A stretch of 64,000 bases of DNA from JAJEAO01 sp963667635 (GTDB lineage Bacteria; Acidobacteriota; Vicinamibacteria; Marinacidobacterales; Marinacidobacteraceae): NCBI GenBank assembly GCA_965232015.1, contig OZ246946.1, positions 2,976,001-3,040,000 on the forward strand, read 5' to 3'. Under the pieces are notes generated by a model, which saw nothing but the letters and a program-made list of their open reading frames with translations, was not told where the DNA came from and searched no databases. Numbering within the stretch: position 1 is the first letter of the stretch; the number at the start of each line of letters is the position of its first letter. Positions 61,054 through 64,000 of the stretch are shown one piece after another. The translations under genes and the position numbers were made by a program.

Positions 61054-61509
61054 ATGAGCAGTGAGCAGCGAGAGGAGATCCCGCCATCGGACGTCGAGGA
61101 CGCCGTTGGCGAGCGTCCGACGACCGGCGTGACGGTCCACGAACCCGCCGAGGTAGCGGAGAGTGCACCCGATTTCGAGGCCTCCTACAGCGAGGACGGC
61201 TTCTGGGCCAAGGTCGGCAAGTTCGCGGTGAAAGCCGGCGAGGAGGTCATTCGGAAAGCGCTGGTCCTCTACTACTGCCTCCAGGATGCGGATACTCCAA
61301 AGTGGGCGAAAACGCACATCGTCTTCGCGCTCGGCTACTTCATCTTCCCGGTGGACGCAATCCCCGATGTGGTGCCTGTAGTCGGATTCTCCGACGATCT
61401 GGGGGTCCTCGTGCTGGCCGTGGCGATGGTCGTGGCGCACATCAAGCAGGCCCACCGAGAGGCGGCGGCCAAGCAACTCGAGAAGCTGTTCGGAGCCGCG
61501 AACGCCTGA
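61054..61509 (+). CDS. DUF1232 (YkvA-like) membrane-associated protein
   Basis: This 151-residue protein has an acidic N-terminal half and a C-terminal DUF1232 helix-turn region, WAKTHIVFALGYFIFPVDAIPDVVPVVGFSDD, the family signature (PxDxIPDxxPxxGxxDD). A hydrophobic segment near residues 120-137 (LGVLVLAVAMVVAHI) suggests membrane association. Family members have no established role. A GGAGGG ribosome binding site supports the ATG at 61054. Confidence 0.85.
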   Translation: MSSEQREEIPPSDVEDAVGERPTTGVTVHEPAEVAESAPDFEASYSEDGFWAKVGKFAVKAGEEVIRKALVLYYCLQDADTPKWAKTHIVFALGYFIFPVDAIPDVVPVVGFSDDLGVLVLAVAMVVAHIKQAHREAAAKQLEKLFGAANA

Positions 61510-61535
61510 TCCCGCGCTGCCCGCCGGATCGAGGA

Positions 61536-62033
61536 TTATGTACCTGGCTCGACTCCTCTCAGCAACGCATCTCGAAGCACGACGCGAAGCGTGGAACGGA
61601 CGCTTGCCGCATCGAGACCGAACTCGTACGCCGTTCGCTCGACCTTCGTTTGCCATTCCTCCGAGAGACGAGTCCCGACATACCGATCCGCAAACTGATC
61701 GATCTGATACGACTCCATCCCGGCAGTCTCCTTCCGCAGGCTCGGGGCCAGTTGGTCGGCCCACTGCGCGGCATTCATCGTCTCCGAGACGCGTGGTCCC
61801 AAATCAGTCAGCCGCAACGGGCTCCCGCTGGTAACGGTGGCCGTGGACCGGAGAAGAATCGTCTGGACGCTCTCCCGAATGCTCCGGATGTCTTCCCGAA
61901 TCTCCTTCATGAACGCCTTGAAGTGATCTCGATCCGAGTTGACCGACCCCGTCCATCGCGCAAGTTTCCACACGGCTGCACCGACACCCAAGACGAGGAT
62001 CCCGGCCTGGATTGCGACTTCCAGTGACCACAT
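61536..62033 (-). CDS. Membrane-anchored hypothetical protein
   Basis: This 165-residue protein has one N-terminal transmembrane helix (VAIQAGILVLGVGAAVWKL) and then a cytoplasmic amphipathic helix (FKAFMKEIREDIRSIRESVQTILL), which resembles a coiled coil. The C-terminal part is helical and charged. GGAGGGGAAGCC upstream of the ATG is a good ribosome binding site. A short upstream reading frame ends on the start codon (TGATG), suggesting coupling. Its function is unknown. Confidence 0.65.
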   Translation of the reverse strand: MWSLEVAIQAGILVLGVGAAVWKLARWTGSVNSDRDHFKAFMKEIREDIRSIRESVQTILLRSTATVTSGSPLRLTDLGPRVSETMNAAQWADQLAPSLRKETAGMESYQIDQFADRYVGTRLSEEWQTKVERTAYEFGLDAASVRSTLRVVLRDALLRGVEPGT

Positions 62034-62397
62034 CACGGCTTCCCCTCCGGCTCCTTCACCGGCCGCGTCTCCGGTTCCACCGGACCGAAGCGGACGCCCT
62101 CGACGCGATGGGGCTTCGGCGGAGGCCGGAACCGCGCCGCCTCGACCCGCTCCGGCGCGCCACGCCACAGGACGGGAGCAACCCGGGCAGCCGCGTCGCT
62201 TTCTGATCGCTCATGCCGTCCTCCTCGCGACGGAGCGCGGCATGGCCGGTTGGGAGGCGGTGAACGTCGCGCTCCTCGGTGGGCCAACGGATGGCCCCGA
62301 ACCACGTCCGGGCGGGTCCCTCGTCGTCGAACGGCTGGGCGAGTTCGCGAAGCGCGACCCCTTCGGGCTGCGCTTTCCTCGGCCCCTTCAGCGTCAT
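62033..62397 (-). pseudogene. Remnant of an IS1595-like transposase N-terminus, frameshifted
   Basis: From the ATG at 62397 the first 60 codons read GPRKAQPEGVALRELAQPFD then DEGPARTWFGAIRWP, which resembles the start of IS1595-family transposases (P-GK-xREGxxLxEL-x-FPDEExAxxWFxxxRWP) that leads into a zinc ribbon. The CxxC ribbon is missing. A second good start (GGAGG, ATG at 62214) follows in the same frame. The coding signal then changes frame around a CCCGGG run and continues as a Pro-rich tail ending on TGATG at 62033. Confidence 0.45.
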
Positions 62398-62419
62398 GGC
62401 CGCCTGCTCCTGCTGTGGA

Positions 62420-64000
62420 TTATCGCTTACGCGAGTTCGTTTGCCCATTCCGAGGCGGTGGCACCCCGCACGAGTCTGTCCCCCTCTCGATCCGGGCGCG
62501 GACCGACTTGAACGCGGGAGTCCCGGAGCGGCGATCCAGCCGGCGCGGCACCAGGACGTTGGCCTCGGGGTAGTACATGGCAAGGTTGCCTGGGCGGATG
62601 TCCACGATCGCGACCGAGACCCGAAGGCTCCCGGTGTCGGTGGTCACGGTGACTCGGTCGCTCTCTTCGAGGCCGTGGGCTCTGGCGTCCGCTGCCGACA
62701 TCATCACGGTGTCGCGGCGGAGATTGCCCCGGTAGAGATCCTCCTCCTCGTACACCACGGTGTTGAACTGGCCCTCGGACCGGATCGTCATCAGCCGGAA
62801 CTCGTCGGCTCGGGGAGAGAAGTCCGGGAGCGGTGTCACCCGAAAGCGCGCCCGGCCGTCGTCGGTGGCGAACCGCGGCTTGTGGAAAGCGCGCCCTCGG
62901 ACGTGGAACTCGCCGCCGCCCCGGTCCAGTTCGCCGATCCGACGGTAGCCGGGAACCGTTCTCGCGATCGCAGCCCGGAGCTCCCGGTGCGAGCGCAGGC
63001 GGCTCCAGTCGAAGCGGTGCGGCGGCAGGATCCTCTCGGCCAGCGAGGCGACGATCTCGACTTCGGAGCGCATCTCGCCGCTCGCCGGGGGCTGCCCGCC
63101 CTCGGACAGGCGGACGAAGCTGAACATGGATTCCTGGGTCGTCCCCTGGCGCTCCTCGTCGCGGGCGAGCGGCGGCAGGACGAGCGTCGTCCGGCCGCGA
63201 CCGTGGACATGGCCCTCGTTCAGCTTGGTCGAGACGAACACCGCCGTCCGGATGCGACGCAGGCTGCTCGCCGCCCAGGTCCGATCCGGGTTGCTGCCAA
63301 ACAGGTTCCCGCCGAGCAGGAAGGCGGCGCGGATCCGTCCCGCTTCGGCGGCCTCCATGCAGCGGTAGGTATCCATTCCGGGCTGCGTAGGGGGCGCGAT
63401 GTCATAGAGCTCGTGGAGCCGGCGGGCGAACGCCTCCTTCATCACCGGCGCCACGCCGACCGAACCCACACCCTGGACGTTCGAGTGCCCGCGGATGGGA
63501 AGGAGCCCGGCGCCGGGAGCGCCGAGATAGCCCCGGGCGAGCGCCAGGTTCGACAGCGCGAGCACGTTCTGGACGCCGTTGGCGTGGTGGGTCAGCCCCA
63601 TCGCCCAGCAGAGGATCCCGCGCCGGGCTCCCCCGAGCATTTCCGCCGCCGACTCGATGTCCCTTCGCGACACGCCGGAGACCTCGATGAGGCGGCGCCA
63701 CGGAGTGGCTTCCAGGTCGGCCCGCACCGCCTGCCAGCCCTTCGTGTGGCGCGCGACGTATCCCTCCCGGACGGCGTCCCGCGCGAGGAGCGCCTTCAGG
63801 ATCCCCTTGTAGAGCGCGACATCGGCGCCGATGTGGGGCTGGAGGTAGAGGTCCGAGATGGACGACCCGAACAGCATGCTCCGCCAGTCGGAGGGAACCC
63901 GAAACCGCTCCAGCCCGAGCTCGCGCAGCGGATTCACGATGATGACGCGCCCCCCGCGGCGGCGGAGGCGCACGAGCTGGCTGATGAGACGGGGGTGGTT
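62420..64000 (-). CDS. FdhF/YdeP-like molybdopterin oxidoreductase (N-terminus beyond window)
   Basis: The minus-strand frame is open to the window end (NHPRLISQLVRLRRRGGRVI), so only about 525 C-terminal residues are visible. They correspond to the molybdopterin-binding domains of formate-dehydrogenase-alpha-like enzymes of the YdeP type: HANGVQNVLALSNLALARGY, LPIRGHSNVQGVGSVGV, LLGGNLFGSNPD and the C-terminal cap RSEGQFNTVVYEEEDLYRG with IRPGNLAMYYPEANVLVPR. The active-site Cys/Sec and iron-sulfur region would be in the missing part. Relatives contribute to acid resistance or formate oxidation. Confidence 0.88.
   Translation of the reverse strand, partial: NHPRLISQLVRLRRRGGRVIIVNPLRELGLERFRVPSDWRSMLFGSSISDLYLQPHIGADVALYKGILKALLARDAVREGYVARHTKGWQAVRADLEATPWRRLIEVSGVSRRDIESAAEMLGGARRGILCWAMGLTHHANGVQNVLALSNLALARGYLGAPGAGLLPIRGHSNVQGVGSVGVAPVMKEAFARRLHELYDIAPPTQPGMDTYRCMEAAEAGRIRAAFLLGGNLFGSNPDRTWAASSLRRIRTAVFVSTKLNEGHVHGRGRTTLVLPPLARDEERQGTTQESMFSFVRLSEGGQPPASGEMRSEVEIVASLAERILPPHRFDWSRLRSHRELRAAIARTVPGYRRIGELDRGGGEFHVRGRAFHKPRFATDDGRARFRVTPLPDFSPRADEFRLMTIRSEGQFNTVVYEEEDLYRGNLRRDTVMMSAADARAHGLEESDRVTVTTDTGSLRVSVAIVDIRPGNLAMYYPEANVLVPRRLDRRSGTPAFKSVRARIERGTDSCGVPPPRNGQTNSRKR

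Overview
The window is high-GC bacterial chromosome with almost no slack between genes. The mix of genes suggests a member of the Acidobacteriota or Gemmatimonadota: an Oar-type TonB-dependent receptor with an N-terminal carboxypeptidase-regulatory domain, many secreted or lipoprotein peptidases and hydrolases, a cytochrome/monooxygenase/TPR protein, and many AAA_14/DUF4143 ATPases and PIN toxin-antitoxin pairs. This placement is inferred from gene content only; there is no rRNA in the window.

Layout. 1-4.9 kb: the end of a kinase-like/AAA+ fusion coupled to a TerB-like protein, a second AAA ATPase, a Phd/PIN toxin-antitoxin pair and a DUF4143 ATPase. 4.9-13.3 kb: a Tat-exported D-threonine-aldolase-like protein divergent from a six-gene quinohemoprotein amine dehydrogenase cluster, in the order alpha subunit, radical-SAM maturase, gamma subunit, beta subunit, ABC exporter, subtilisin-like leader protease. 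13.4-18.1 kb: a MrfA/YprA-type helicase, a second PIN pair, a decayed duplicate piece of the leader protease, and a low-GC orphan gene. 18.2-29.6 kb: an M20 peptidase, an ATPase-nuclease, a DUF932 protein coupled to a small sigma-like factor, an ABC-type ATPase coupled to a TOPRIM protein (candidate defence pair), a 970-residue protein with three AAA+ modules, and a DUF429 protein.

29.6-38.9 kb: an alkaline phosphatase lipoprotein, a secreted orphan and thiI; a non-coding block with a MITE-like element, REP-like palindromes and strong hairpins; tRNA-Lys and tRNA-Arg; a nucleoside hydrolase coupled to an acyl-CoA dehydrogenase; and a Tat-exported amidohydrolase. 39-45.3 kb: two more DUF4143 ATPases, each behind its own inverted repeat, an RHH/PIN pair, a class IV aminotransferase, HigBA with a clear operator, and an M24 peptidase lipoprotein. 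45.3-48.5 kb: the cytochrome/PHM-like/TPR gene with an IS481-type element inserted just upstream of it.

48.9-58.8 kb: a likely peptide-scavenging cluster: TonB receptor, DUF885 lipoprotein and three tandem exported gamma-glutamyltransferase-family paralogues. All three paralogues have Ser where the catalytic Thr of classical GGT lies. 58.8-61.0 kb: a mosaic of broken duplicates (DUF1232 5' part, TPR-M24 locus pieces, GGT 3' end) surrounding an intact low-GC gene with a PD-(D/E)XK-like signature. 61-64 kb: an intact DUF1232 protein, a membrane-anchored orphan, an IS1595-like transposase remnant, and the C-terminal part of an FdhF/YdeP-like molybdopterin oxidoreductase that runs off the window.

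No CRISPR array or rRNA operon was seen. The strongest leads are the mosaic of duplicated fragments, the substituted-nucleophile GGT triplet, the inverted repeats immediately 5' of the DUF4143 genes, and the unusual AAA+ proteins.
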